Of a DNA stretch of 64,000 bases, positions 18,835-27,546 are shown piece by piece. This DNA is from Curtobacterium flaccumfaciens. GTDB taxonomy: Bacteria; Actinomycetota; Actinomycetes; Actinomycetales; Microbacteriaceae. Position 1 is the first letter of the stretch. Every line of letters starts with the position of its first letter. Position numbers and translations under genes: made by a program. The stretch spans positions 1 through 64,000 of the forward strand of contig NZ_JABMCF010000037.1 of the NCBI RefSeq assembly GCF_013359815.1, read 5' to 3'. The notes beneath the pieces are model-generated. The model was not told the origin of the DNA, ran no database searches, and worked only from the letters and a program-made list of their open reading frames with translations.

Positions 18835-18916
18835 TGGCGGCAAACCGCAAGTCGGACGACCGTCGCCGCAACCGCGGGCGGCCGCCGTTGACCCCGCAGC
18901 AGGCCCACCGGAGCAT
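18835..18916 (+). promoter_or_regulatory. Promoter region of the GT2 gene at 18923, with palindrome
   Basis: TGGCGG-CAAA-CCGCA (18835-18849) is a weak copy of the shared palindrome. TTGACC (18888-18893) and GAGCAT (18911-18916) are 17 bp apart, and the ATG begins 6 nt after the hexamer, so the mRNA is predicted leaderless. Confidence 0.5.
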
Positions 18917-18922
18917 CGGACC

Positions 18923-20236
18923 ATGACCGACCAGCAGGCCACCACCACCCGCGTGCTCACGCTCACGCCCGCGATGCCGTCCCCGGACGTACCCGCCTGG
19001 GCCGGCGCGGCCTGGGTCGGCGCCGTCGACCGACGGGAGGCGCTCGCCGCGTCCACCGTCGAACTCGCCGGCGCCACCGGCTTCCGCCGCGCCCGCCTGC
19101 TCGTCCGTGACGGACGCGAGATCGCCGGGTTCGTCGACATCAGCGTCGACGCGGACGGCGGCGTGGACCCGGCCGAGCTGGGACCGGCCCTGCGCGCGCT
19201 GCGCACCACGGGCCTCCCGGACGCCCCCGCGGGGACGCCGGTCGGGCGCATCTCCGTCGTCATCGGCACCCGCGACCGGCCGGACGACCTGCGCCGCTGC
19301 GTGCGCTCGGTGCTCGCGTCCGAGCACGACGACTTCGAGGTCCTGGTCGTCGACAACGCGCCCACCACCACCGCGACCCGCGACGTGGTCACGTCGCTCG
19401 CGGACCCGCGGCTGCGGTACGTCCTGGAGGCCCGACCCGGCGTCTCGCGCGCACGGAACGCCGGACTCGCCCTCGCGTCCGGAGCCGTGGTCGCCTTCGT
19501 CGACGACGACGTGGTCGTCGACCGGCACTGGCTCGCAGCGCTCGCTGACGCGTACGCCCGCGACGCGGACGTCGTCTGCGTGACCGGCCTCGTGCCCAGC
19601 GGCGAACTCCGGACCCCCACGCAGCGGTACTTCGACGAGCGCGTCACCTGGGCGCGCAACACCGACCGCCGGGTGTTCCGGACGTCGGCGCCGCCGGCCG
19701 ACCTGCCGCTGTTCCCGTTCTCCGTGGGCGCGTTCGGCACGGGGGCCAACATGTCGCTCCGCCGCTCGGCCGCGCTCGCCCTGGGCGGGTTCGACGTCGC
19801 ACTCGGCCCGGGCACCCTGGCCCGCGCCGGCGAGGATCCCGACCTGTTCACCCGGGTGCTGTTCTCCGGCGGCGCGCTGGCCGTGGAGCCCTCGGCCGTC
19901 GTCTGGCACAAGCACCGGCCGGACCGTGCGGCGCTGCGCTCGCAGGCGCTCGGCTACGGCACGGGCCTCGGCGCGTGGGTCGCGAAGCTCATGCTGCGCC
20001 CGCGCACCGCACTGGCCGTGTTGCGTCGGGCGGTCGGGGCGCTGCGGCAGCTCGGCGCGCTCGGACAGGGCACCGGTGCCGACGCCGACCAGGTGTCCGC
20101 CGCGGTGGACGCCGTGGGCGGGTGGCCGGTCGACGACGCGTTCCGCGAGGCGACGGCCGGCCTCAAGCGTGTCGAGCTCGTGGCGGCGCTCGGTGGCCCG
20201 TGGCGGTACGTCGTCGGGCGGTCGCGGCGCGGGTGA
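18923..20236 (+). CDS. Family 2 glycosyltransferase with extra N-terminal domain
   Basis: A 437-aa protein. Residues 1 to about 105 form an N-terminal domain shared with the GT2-membrane fusion at 8290 (RARLLVRDGREIAGFVD). The GT2 domain then starts at ISVVIGTRDRPDDLRRC. RARNAGLA and VAFVDDDVVVD hold the conserved nucleotide and metal site, intact here, and GEDPDLFTR is the late ED motif. It is transcribed alone and ends convergent with another GT2 gene, separated by a perfect palindrome. Confidence 0.87.
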   Translation: MTDQQATTTRVLTLTPAMPSPDVPAWAGAAWVGAVDRREALAASTVELAGATGFRRARLLVRDGREIAGFVDISVDADGGVDPAELGPALRALRTTGLPDAPAGTPVGRISVVIGTRDRPDDLRRCVRSVLASEHDDFEVLVVDNAPTTTATRDVVTSLADPRLRYVLEARPGVSRARNAGLALASGAVVAFVDDDVVVDRHWLAALADAYARDADVVCVTGLVPSGELRTPTQRYFDERVTWARNTDRRVFRTSAPPADLPLFPFSVGAFGTGANMSLRRSAALALGGFDVALGPGTLARAGEDPDLFTRVLFSGGALAVEPSAVVWHKHRPDRAALRSQALGYGTGLGAWVAKLMLRPRTALAVLRRAVGALRQLGALGQGTGADADQVSAAVDAVGGWPVDDAFREATAGLKRVELVAALGGPWRYVVGRSRRG

Positions 20237-20300
20237 CCGCGGCGCGGGCGACCGCGCTCCGCGTGCGCGGTGCGCACGGCAGACACCGCGTGCACCGCAC

Positions 20301-20360
20301 GCACCGGACGGACGGGAGGCCCGTGGCGACGCTGCCACGGGCCTCCCGTCCGTCCGGTGC
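20301..20360. terminator. Perfect 27-bp-arm palindrome between convergent genes
   Basis: The left arm (20301-20327, containing GGACGGGAGGCCCGTGGC) and right arm (20334-20360) are exact complements around GACGCT. It belongs to the dispersed palindrome family (type A). There is no T-tract. Its site between two convergent genes fits a bidirectional terminator. Confidence 0.8.
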
Positions 20361-20380
20361 GGACGTCTCCTGCACGCCGC

Positions 20381-21709
20381 CTACGGGCGGAAGCGGCCCT
20401 CTTCGACCTCGCGCCAGAACCGACGGCTGCGGAAGTACGCCGCCGGACCCGCCGGGAAGCCGCGGAACTCGTGGTAGGCCAGCGAGCGCGGGATCCGGGT
20501 CGTGGAGGCCTCGGTGATGCTCTCGGCCGCGGCGTCACGCCGGCCGGCCAGTCGCGACACGAGCTGCTTCAGCTTGATCTTGCCGGCGCGGGGCATCAGC
20601 CGCGCGAGCACGATCGCGTGCCGGCGGTCCTTCGCGATGAGCTCGCACATCAGCGCCGTGAACCCGACGCCGTTCGAGTGGAGCTGCCCGTGCAGCCCGG
20701 CGAGGTCCTGCCGGTGCCGGTGGTGGACGACCGCACGGGGTTCGAAGCCGATCCGGCCACCGCTCCACAGGATGTCGATGAAGATCGCCAGGTCCTCGCC
20801 ACCGCGGGCGGGCACACCGGCACCGAGCACGGGGTCGAACCCGCCGACGGCGTCGAACGCCGACCGTCGGACCGCCCAGTTCGCGCCGGCGCCGTAGCCG
20901 CCGATGCCGTACACGGCGAAGTGCTTCTGCACCGAGCCGTCGGGTCGGACGGCCCGGGCCTGCGCGTGCCGCATGACCCCGGGGACGTCGTCCGGCACGA
21001 TCGTCACCGGCTGGAAGGTGCGCTCGCCGCTGAAGCCGCCGTAGTACGCCTCGTACCAGATCTGCGCGGGGGTCTCGAGCTCGACGGGCAGGATCATCCC
21101 GGTGACCGCGGCCACCTCGGGCTCGCGGACGAAGCGCGTGCCGATGGACCGGAGCCACTGTGCGTCCACCCGGACGTCGTCGTCCGTGAACGCGATGATC
21201 TCGCCGTGCGCCGCTGCGACCCCGGCGTTGCGGCCGGCGGAGCAGCCCGGACGGCGTTCGGTGACCAGCCGGACGTCGCGGCCCTCGAGCAGCCCGGGCA
21301 GGGCGTCGACCTCGGGCAACTTCACGCGGTTGTCGACGAGGATGACCTCGTACCGCGGGTAGTCGAGGTGCTCGAGGAAGTCGAGCAGCTTCCGGATGTC
21401 CTCGACCCGGGTGACGATGGTCGACACGACGATCGAGATGAGCGGGAGCTCGAGGTCGGGGATCGGGGTCTCCGTCCTACCGGAGGTCCGTGCGAGGCCG
21501 TCGACCAGGGGCGCCATCGCGCGGGCGGCGTCGGCCGGGTCCGCGGTGAGCAGCACGTCGAGCGTGGTGACGGGGAAGCCGTCGCGGTAGCCGACGACGA
21601 GCGCGGAGGAACCCGACTCGTCGGCGACCAGGCGCGGCAGCGGAGCGTCGAGGTCGACGCTGACGACCCGACGGGGGCCGGGCACGGTGACGGAGGAGTG
21701 CAGGGTCAT
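20381..21709 (-). CDS. Family 2 glycosyltransferase
   Basis: A 442-aa protein with an N-terminal domain of about 95 aa before the GT2 core (LPLISIVVSTIVTRVEDIRK). RNAGVAAAHGEIIAFTDDDV contains the metal-binding DDD, and GGEDLAIFIDIL is the late ED motif. A basic C-terminal region (KIKLKQLVSRLAGRRD) may contact the membrane. ATG 21709 follows a TAGCGT -10 by 7 nt. It is a single-gene unit at the edge of the polysaccharide locus, next to the ABC importer operon. Confidence 0.87.
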   Translation of the reverse strand: MTLHSSVTVPGPRRVVSVDLDAPLPRLVADESGSSALVVGYRDGFPVTTLDVLLTADPADAARAMAPLVDGLARTSGRTETPIPDLELPLISIVVSTIVTRVEDIRKLLDFLEHLDYPRYEVILVDNRVKLPEVDALPGLLEGRDVRLVTERRPGCSAGRNAGVAAAHGEIIAFTDDDVRVDAQWLRSIGTRFVREPEVAAVTGMILPVELETPAQIWYEAYYGGFSGERTFQPVTIVPDDVPGVMRHAQARAVRPDGSVQKHFAVYGIGGYGAGANWAVRRSAFDAVGGFDPVLGAGVPARGGEDLAIFIDILWSGGRIGFEPRAVVHHRHRQDLAGLHGQLHSNGVGFTALMCELIAKDRRHAIVLARLMPRAGKIKLKQLVSRLAGRRDAAAESITEASTTRIPRSLAYHEFRGFPAGPAAYFRSRRFWREVEEGRFRP

Positions 21710-21716
21710 GGTCGGG

Positions 21717-21788
21717 ACGCTACGACCGCCCGCGGTGTCCGGACAACGGAGCGGACCAGCAGTGGCGGGGTTCGTGCGGGGTTCCGCA
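21717..21788 (-). promoter_or_regulatory. Promoter and palindrome of the GT2 gene at 20381
   Basis: Minus-strand -35 TTGTCC (plus 21741-21746), an 18-bp spacer and -10 TAGCGT (21717-21722), then the ATG after 7 nt. A TGCGG-GGTT-CCGCA palindrome lies at 21775-21788, 29 bp upstream of the -35. Confidence 0.6.
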
Positions 21789-21812
21789 GTGCGGTGCGTG
21801 TGCCCCGGACGA

Positions 21813-21828
21813 GGGTGAGCGCTCACCC
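21813..21828. promoter_or_regulatory. LacI-type operator O1
   Basis: GGGTGAGCGCTCACCC is a perfect 16-bp palindrome with central CG. Its core GTGAGCGCTCAC equals that of the symmetric lac operator. A LacI-family gene lies in the operon downstream. Confidence 0.65.
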
Positions 21829-21876
21829 AGGAAGCCACGGGAACCTCATGGGTCACGCTCAGGTCACGGAACCGAT

Positions 21877-21888
21877 GCAACCGGTTGC
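21877..21888. promoter_or_regulatory. LacI-type operator O2 overlapping the -35
   Basis: GCAACCGGTTGC is a perfect palindrome matching the LacI/GalR-type consensus (TGCAACCGGTTGCA). Its centre lies 62 bp from that of the upstream operator, close to six helical turns. Confidence 0.68.
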
Positions 21889-21913
21889 GCTCCCGCTGGA
21901 CCGGGCGTAGCTT
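21885..21913 (+). promoter_or_regulatory. Promoter of the sugar ABC importer operon
   Basis: TTGCGC (21885-21890), a 17-bp spacer and TAGCTT (21908-21913). The -35 is inside operator O2. The 5' leader would be about 85 nt and includes a GCAGGC/GCCTGC hairpin near 21922. Confidence 0.55.
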
Positions 21914-22003
21914 CCTCCACCAGCAGGCAGCGGCGCCTGCTCCAGGGCAGTGTCGTCGAACCCGGTCGATGCCCCCTGGTGATCTCAATGAGGAGACAAC
22001 GCT

Positions 22004-23287
22004 GTGAAGACAACACGCTCCAGGGTGCGGTTCGCATCCGTTGCCGGGGTCGCCGTCATCGGCCTCGTGCTCACCGGCTGCTCGAGCGGGAGCTCCGGCA
22101 CCGGCTCGGACGACGCCAAGAGCGGCCAGGACAGCCGCGGCCCCATCACCTACGTGCAGGGCAAGGACAACTCGAACGTCGTCCGCCCGCTCATCGCGAA
22201 GTGGAACAAGGCCCACCCGGACGAGAAGGTCACCTTCAAGGAACAGTCCGACCAAGCCGACCAGCAGCACGACGACCTCGTGCAGCACTTCCAGGCGAAG
22301 GACGAGAACTACGACGTCGTCGACGTGGACGTCGTCTGGACCGCCGAGTTCGCCGCGAAGAGCTGGCTGACGCCGCTGACCGGCGACATGGAGATCGACA
22401 CCTCGAAGCTCCTGCCGTCGACCGTGAAGACCGCGACCTACAACGACACCCTCTACGCCGCCCCGCAGACCTCGGACGGCGCACTGCTCTACTACCGCAA
22501 GGACCTCGTCAAGACGCCTCCCACCACGTGGAAGGAGATGATGGACGACTGCAAGATCGCGAAGGACGCCGGCATCGGTTGCTACGCGGGGCAGTTCGCG
22601 AAGTACGAGGGCCTGACCGTGAACGCCTCCGAGGCGATCAACGGCTCCGGCGGTTCTGTGCTCGGCAGCGACGGTGCGCCCGACGTCGACACCGACAAGG
22701 CGAAGGCCGGCCTGCAGAACCTGGTGGACGCGTTCGAGGACGGGAACATCCCGGCCGAGGCGATCACCTACCAGGAGGAGCAGGGCCGCACCGCGTTCGA
22801 AGCCGGCAAGCTGCTGTTCCTGCGCAACTGGCCGTACGTCTACAGCCTCGCCAAGACCGACGGCTCGTCGAAGGTCAAGGACACCTTTGGCATCGCGCCG
22901 ATCCCCGGTGCCGACGGCGTCGGTGCCTCCACGCTCGGCGGACACAACGCCGCGATCAGCGTGTACTCGAAGCACAAGGCCACGGCGCACGACTTCCTCG
23001 AGTTCCTGACCTCGGACGAGACGCAGAAGTTCTTCGCGACCCAGGGCTCGCTCGCGCCGGTCGTCGGTGACCTGTACACCGACCCCGAGCTGACGAAGCA
23101 GCTGCCCTACCTGCCGACGCTCCTGAAGTCGATCGAGTCGGCGGAGCCGCGCCCGGTCACGCCGTTCTACCCGGCGGTCACGAAGGCGATCCAGGACAAC
23201 ACCTACGCGGCGCTCAAGGGATCGAAGTCGGTCGACGAAGCCATGAAGGACATGCAGGACGCCCTCAAGTCGGCGACCAGCAGCTAG
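22004..23287 (+). CDS. ABC transporter substrate-binding lipoprotein (carbohydrate, family 1)
   Basis: A 427-aa extracellular solute-binding protein. The signal peptide ends in lipobox LTGC with Cys26 as lipidation site, and a Ser/Gly-rich linker follows. The rest resembles MalE-type binding proteins for oligosaccharides (FEAGKLLFLRNWPY and TLGGHNAAISVYSKHK are typical blocks). GTG 22004 is preceded by GAGGAG. It is the first gene of the importer operon. A palindrome after it probably ends part of the transcripts, which would give more binding protein than permease. The sugar is not predictable. Confidence 0.92.
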   Translation: MKTTRSRVRFASVAGVAVIGLVLTGCSSGSSGTGSDDAKSGQDSRGPITYVQGKDNSNVVRPLIAKWNKAHPDEKVTFKEQSDQADQQHDDLVQHFQAKDENYDVVDVDVVWTAEFAAKSWLTPLTGDMEIDTSKLLPSTVKTATYNDTLYAAPQTSDGALLYYRKDLVKTPPTTWKEMMDDCKIAKDAGIGCYAGQFAKYEGLTVNASEAINGSGGSVLGSDGAPDVDTDKAKAGLQNLVDAFEDGNIPAEAITYQEEQGRTAFEAGKLLFLRNWPYVYSLAKTDGSSKVKDTFGIAPIPGADGVGASTLGGHNAAISVYSKHKATAHDFLEFLTSDETQKFFATQGSLAPVVGDLYTDPELTKQLPYLPTLLKSIESAEPRPVTPFYPAVTKAIQDNTYAALKGSKSVDEAMKDMQDALKSATSS

Positions 23288-23305
23288 CGGCTAACACCGC
23301 TTGAT

Positions 23306-23347
23306 GGACGGGAGGCCCGTGGCGGGTCCGCCACGGGCCTCCCGTCC
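23306..23347. terminator. Palindrome between binding-protein and permease genes (attenuator-like)
   Basis: 20-bp arms (GGACGGGAGGCCCGTGGCGG and its complement) flank GT. A member of the dispersed palindrome family (type A). Here it lies inside an operon, so only partial termination is expected. Confidence 0.75.
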
Positions 23348-23391
23348 GCCCCCTACTTGCGTTCCGACACCCCCGGCAAGGAGGCCGACAC

Positions 23392-24417
23392 GTGTCAGCA
23401 GCAACTGAGATCCCCGCAGCCATCCCCAACCCGACGGGCACGGAACCGAAGCGCCGACGGCGCAAGGGCGGACTCAACGCCGAGCACGGCCGGTGGGCCG
23501 TGTACCTCATCGGCCCGACGATCCTGCTCCTCGCGATCGTCATCGGCTACCCGGTCGTCAGTGCGATCATCCAGTCGTTCCAGCTCGACCAGGGCCTCGA
23601 CAAGGCCACCGGCCTGTTCGTGCAGGGCGGGTTCGCCGGCATCACGAACTACGCGCACTGGCTCGGCCAGCAGTGCGGCAACGTCACGTGCCCGCCCGGC
23701 AGCCTCGGCTCGCAGTTCTGGGTGTCGATGGGCAACACGTTCTTCTTCACCGTCGTCACCGTGCTCGCAGAGACGGTCATCGGCGTGTGGATGGCCATCA
23801 TCATGAACCGCAACTTCAAGGGCCGCGCGCTCGTCCGTGCCGCGATCCTGGTGCCGTGGGCGATCCCGACGGCCGTCACCGCGAAGCTCTGGTACTTCAT
23901 CTTCGACGCGAACGGCGTGCTGAACCACGTCCTCGGGCAGCAGATCCTGTGGACGAGCGGCGAGTGGGCGTCCCGGTGGGCGGTCATCATCGCCGACACC
24001 TGGAAGACCACGCCGTTCATGGCGCTGCTCATCCTGGCGGGACTGCAGCTGATCCCGGAGGAGGTCTACGAGGCCGGCAAGATGGACGGCGCGTCGACGT
24101 TCCAGCGCTTCGTGCTCATCACCCTGCCGCTGATCAAGCCAGCGCTGATGGTCGCGATCCTGTTCCGCGTGCTCGACGCGCTGCGCATGTACGACCTGCC
24201 CGCGATCCTCACCGGCGGTGGCGGTGGTTCCGGCAACGCCACCACGACCCTGTCGATCCTGGTCGTCGAACAGATCCGGCAGGGATTCAACTCCGCGTCG
24301 GCCCTGTCGACCATCACCTTCCTGGTGATCTTCATCGTGGCGTTCGTCTTCGTCCGGTTCCTCGGCGCCAACGTCGTGCAGACGCAGGCCGCCCAGCAGA
24401 AGGGTGAACTCAAGTGA
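23392..24417 (+). CDS. Sugar ABC transporter permease (MalF-like)
   Basis: A 341-aa integral membrane protein with six main membrane segments after a cytoplasmic stretch of about 38 residues. The EAA loop that meets the ATPase is EAGKMDGASTFQRF. GTG 23392 has an excellent Shine-Dalgarno (AAGGAGG). The stop overlaps the next permease start (GTGA). No ATPase gene is present in the operon, so a shared MsiK-type ATPase encoded elsewhere is expected, as in many actinobacteria. Confidence 0.93.
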   Translation: MSAATEIPAAIPNPTGTEPKRRRRKGGLNAEHGRWAVYLIGPTILLLAIVIGYPVVSAIIQSFQLDQGLDKATGLFVQGGFAGITNYAHWLGQQCGNVTCPPGSLGSQFWVSMGNTFFFTVVTVLAETVIGVWMAIIMNRNFKGRALVRAAILVPWAIPTAVTAKLWYFIFDANGVLNHVLGQQILWTSGEWASRWAVIIADTWKTTPFMALLILAGLQLIPEEVYEAGKMDGASTFQRFVLITLPLIKPALMVAILFRVLDALRMYDLPAILTGGGGGSGNATTTLSILVVEQIRQGFNSASALSTITFLVIFIVAFVFVRFLGANVVQTQAAQQKGELK

Positions 24418-25325
24418 CCCTCGCAGCAGACCGCCCGCGGTCCTCCGCAGCAGCACGCGACCGCGCCGTCGACCGCACCGAGGTGCGCGTCCGCCGCGAC
24501 ACCGGGCCGCGCATCCGCACGGCCGTGCAGGCGATCGTCATCGCCGTGTGGTGCCTCCTGCCGTTCTACTGGATGGTGGTGACGAGCTTCCGCGACGTCG
24601 GGTTCACGTTCGACGCCACCCCGTGGCCGACGCACGTCACACTCGACAACTACGCGACGGCGTTCTCCACGTCGCTCGGCAACCACCTCGGTCGGGCGCT
24701 CGCGAACAGCCTGCTCATCGGTGGGGTCGTGACGATCATCGCCCTGCTCGTCGGCACCACGGCGGCGTACGCGCTCGCCCGGCTCGAGTTCCGCGGCAAG
24801 TCGCTCATCGCCGGCGCGATCCTGGCCGCGTCGATGTTCCCCGGCGTCGCCCTCATCTCGCCGCTGTTCCAGCTGTTCACCGACATCGGGTGGATGGGGT
24901 CGTACCAGGCGCTCATCCTGCCGAGCATCTCGTTCGTGCTGCCGCTGACCGTGTACACGCTCGCGTCGTTCTTCCGCGAGATGCCGTGGGACCTCGAAGA
25001 GGCAGCCCGCATCGACGGGTGCACCCGGGTGCAGGCGTTCCGGCGGATCATCCTGCCGCTCGCGGCGCCGGCCGTGTTCACCACGGCGATCCTGGCGTTC
25101 ATCTCGAGCTGGAACGAGTACCTCATCTCGTCGCAGCTGTCGAGTGACGCGACCCAGCCGGTGACCGTGGCGATTGCCTCGTTCGCCGGGTCGCAGCCGC
25201 ACCAGGAGCCCTACACGGCGGTGATGGCCGCCGGCACGATCGTCACGATCCCGCTGGTCATCCTCGTGCTGATCTTCCAGCGGCGCATCGTGGCGGGGCT
25301 CACCGCCGGCGGCGTGAAGGGCTGA
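24414..25325 (+). CDS. Sugar ABC transporter permease (MalG-like)
   Basis: A 303-aa membrane protein, partner of the preceding permease. Six membrane segments and the EAA loop EEAARIDGCTRVQAFRR are visible, followed by the conserved SSWNEYLISS. GTG 24414 overlaps the upstream stop by 4 nt, so the two permeases are made in equal amounts. The next gene starts 5 nt after the stop. Confidence 0.93.
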   Translation: MTLAADRPRSSAAARDRAVDRTEVRVRRDTGPRIRTAVQAIVIAVWCLLPFYWMVVTSFRDVGFTFDATPWPTHVTLDNYATAFSTSLGNHLGRALANSLLIGGVVTIIALLVGTTAAYALARLEFRGKSLIAGAILAASMFPGVALISPLFQLFTDIGWMGSYQALILPSISFVLPLTVYTLASFFREMPWDLEEAARIDGCTRVQAFRRIILPLAAPAVFTTAILAFISSWNEYLISSQLSSDATQPVTVAIASFAGSQPHQEPYTAVMAAGTIVTIPLVILVLIFQRRIVAGLTAGGVKG

Positions 25326-25330
25326 CGACC

Positions 25331-25828
25331 ATGGCCCAGCGCGGACCCACCCGTCCCACCGCCCACATCGAGGAGTCGATCGGCTTCGTCGGGATGTTCG
25401 GCGTCCTGTTCCTCGGCGTCACGGTGTTCTGCGAGCTCACCGGGCGACCGGCGCTCGGCTGGGCGCTCACCCTGCTCGTGTGCGTGCTCGGCGTCGTCGC
25501 GCTCGACCGGTGGCGGGTCGCCGTCCTCCGCCGGACCGCACCGCAGGACGGCACGGGTGCGTCCGTGCCCCGGGGCGTCGGTGCTGCGCCGGCGGTCGCC
25601 CCGGTGCACACGTCGGTCACCGACCCCACCGGTCGCCGACCCCGACCCGGCGCGGACGGACGGGTGCACCAGCACGCCGGCTGGGACGAGGTCGCACCGG
25701 CTGCACGACGGCCGGCGCGCCCCCCACGGGTGCCGCAACGCCGGGCGGACCGCGGTGTGCCCGCGGTGGCGGCCCGACGGGGTGGACCCGACGCACCGGC
25801 GGACGTGACGCACGGCACGGACGGCTGA
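25331..25828 (+). CDS. Small membrane protein of unknown function
   Basis: 165 aa. Two adjacent hydrophobic segments (about residues 17-34 and 40-58) are followed by a long polar, Arg/Pro-rich, probably disordered cytoplasmic tail. I do not recognise a family. It lies 5 nt after the permease gene and 21 nt before the LacI gene, so it is in the importer operon. The polar tail has no motif, and a spurious reading of its end cannot be excluded, although codon use resembles its neighbours. Confidence 0.6.
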   Translation: MAQRGPTRPTAHIEESIGFVGMFGVLFLGVTVFCELTGRPALGWALTLLVCVLGVVALDRWRVAVLRRTAPQDGTGASVPRGVGAAPAVAPVHTSVTDPTGRRPRPGADGRVHQHAGWDEVAPAARRPARPPRVPQRRADRGVPAVAARRGGPDAPADVTHGTDG

Positions 25829-25849
25829 CGGGCCTCCCGGGTCGCACCG

Positions 25850-26866
25850 ATGGGGATCCAGGAGATCGCGACCGTCACGGGGCTGTCGAAGTCCACGGTG
25901 TCGCGGGCGCTCCGCGGCATGTCGAACGTGGCCGACACCACGATCGAGCAGGTGCAGCGGGTCGCCGACGAACTCGGGTACGTCCCGAGCTCGGCGGCGG
26001 CCGGCCTCGCCACCGGGCGTCAGCGCGCCGTCGGGGTGGTCGTGCCCGTCATCGACCGCTGGTTCTACGTGAAGGCGCTCGGCGGTGTCGACGCGGAGCT
26101 CCGCCAGGCCGGGTACGACCTGGTCCTCTACAACCTCGGCGGCCCGGGCGGCGACCGCGACCGGGCGTTCCGACGCTCGATGCTGCGGCACCGCGTCGAC
26201 GGCCTCGTCCTGCTCTCCCTGGTGCTCGACGCCACCGAACGGGCCGAGCTCGAACTCAGCCGGCACCCCATGGTCGTCATCGGCGGCCCGGCACCGGGCC
26301 TGCGGAACGTGGGCGTCGACGACCGCGAGGTCACCCGGATCGCGGTCGAGCACCTGCACGGCCTCGGCCACCGGCGCATCGCCTACGTCGGCGGGCAGGA
26401 CGAGGCCGGCATGAACGTCGCCGTGCCGCACCTGCGACGGGACGGGTTCCTCGACGCCGTGCGGTCGTCGGGACAGGCCGTGCCGGAACGGTGGTCCCTC
26501 GACGGCCGGTTCTCGTTCGCCGGCGGGACCGCCGCCGGGGCCGTGCTGTTCGCCGAGCCGGCGTCGGAGCGACCGACGGCGGTGCTCTGCGCCTCGGACG
26601 AGATGGCCCTCGGTGTCCTGCTCGCCGCACGCCGAGCCGGACTCGCGGTCCCGGAGGACGTGTCCGTGATGGGGATCGACGGTCACGAGTACGGCTCGAC
26701 CGTCGGACTCACCACCGTCGCGCAGGACCCGGTGGCCCAGGGACGCACCGCTGCACGGGCGGTGCTCGCCGAGGTCGACGGCGGCGTCGCCGGCCCGATC
26801 GCGGCGGCACCAGCGCACCTGGTCGTCCGCGCGACCACGGGACCCCGCCCGCACGGTCCCGCGTAG
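25850..26866 (+). CDS. LacI family transcriptional regulator
   Basis: 338 aa. The N-terminal helix-turn-helix IQEIATVTGLSKSTVSRAL is followed by the hinge AAAGLATG, with the Leu that LacI proteins insert at the central CpG. A periplasmic-binding-protein-like ligand domain follows (VGVVVPVIDRWFYVKALGG, then MGIDGHEYG and TTVAQDP near the end). It most likely represses the importer operon through the two palindromes at 21813 and 21877 and is released by the transported sugar. There is no clear Shine-Dalgarno before ATG 25850; the domain begins right after it, so no further N-terminal sequence is needed. Confidence 0.92.
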   Translation: MGIQEIATVTGLSKSTVSRALRGMSNVADTTIEQVQRVADELGYVPSSAAAGLATGRQRAVGVVVPVIDRWFYVKALGGVDAELRQAGYDLVLYNLGGPGGDRDRAFRRSMLRHRVDGLVLLSLVLDATERAELELSRHPMVVIGGPAPGLRNVGVDDREVTRIAVEHLHGLGHRRIAYVGGQDEAGMNVAVPHLRRDGFLDAVRSSGQAVPERWSLDGRFSFAGGTAAGAVLFAEPASERPTAVLCASDEMALGVLLAARRAGLAVPEDVSVMGIDGHEYGSTVGLTTVAQDPVAQGRTAARAVLAEVDGGVAGPIAAAPAHLVVRATTGPRPHGPA

Positions 26867-26869
26867 GGT
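26864..26869 (+). promoter_or_regulatory. -10 element (TAGGGT) before the MBL-fold gene
   Basis: TAGGGT overlaps the LacI stop and ends 7 nt before ATG 26877, giving a leaderless transcript in addition to any read-through from the operon. Confidence 0.5.
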
Positions 26870-26876
26870 CGCCCGC

Positions 26877-27512
26877 ATGGAGGTCACCAAACTCGAACAC
26901 GCCTGCCAGGTCATCACCGAGGGGGACGCCCGCCTGGTCCTCGACCCGGGGAACTTCACCCGACCGGTCGACGCGTCCGGGGTCGTCGCCGTCGTCGTCA
27001 CGCACGAACACCCGGACCACGTCACCCCCGAGCAGGTCCGGCGCATCCTCGACGCCAACCCCCGTGCGGTCGTCATCGGACCGGAGGGGGTCCGCGCGGC
27101 GCTCGCCGAGGCGGGTGTCACGGTGGACGTCGTCACGGACGGTGACCACCGGACGGTCGGCCCCTTCACGCTCACCTTCCACGGCACGCGGCACCAGCTG
27201 ATCCACTCGTCCGTGCCGATCGTCGACAACACCGGCGTGCTCGTGAACGGCCGGCTGTTCCACCCGGGGGACTCGTACACGGACCCGGGCGTCCCGGTCG
27301 AGGTCCTCGCGGCACCCGTCGGGGCACCGTGGCTCAAGGTCGCCGAGATGATGGACTACGTCGCCGCGATCGCGCCGTCCCGGGCGTACCCGATCCACGA
27401 GGCCACCCTGTCCGAGGTCGGCCTCGGCATGCACACGGGGCGACTCCGCGAGGCCGTCGAGCCCGCCGGGTCGCTCGTCGTGCTGCGTCCGGGGGAGTCG
27501 CTGACGCTCTGA
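26877..27512 (+). CDS. MBL-fold metallo-hydrolase (UlaG-like)
   Basis: A 211-aa metallo-beta-lactamase-fold protein. The metal motif is THEHPDH (HxHxDH), with further ligand candidates HPGDS and the late PIHEAT. The overall layout, starting with KLEHACQVI and short in length, resembles UlaG-type lactonases and related phosphodiester hydrolases. The substrate is unknown; its place behind a LacI regulator could mean sugar-derivative hydrolysis, but the promoter-like TAGGGT suggests it can be expressed alone. Confidence 0.85.
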   Translation: MEVTKLEHACQVITEGDARLVLDPGNFTRPVDASGVVAVVVTHEHPDHVTPEQVRRILDANPRAVVIGPEGVRAALAEAGVTVDVVTDGDHRTVGPFTLTFHGTRHQLIHSSVPIVDNTGVLVNGRLFHPGDSYTDPGVPVEVLAAPVGAPWLKVAEMMDYVAAIAPSRAYPIHEATLSEVGLGMHTGRLREAVEPAGSLVVLRPGESLTL

Positions 27513-27546
27513 CCGCGCGGGGCGGCGTGGGGCGGCTCCCTGCTCG

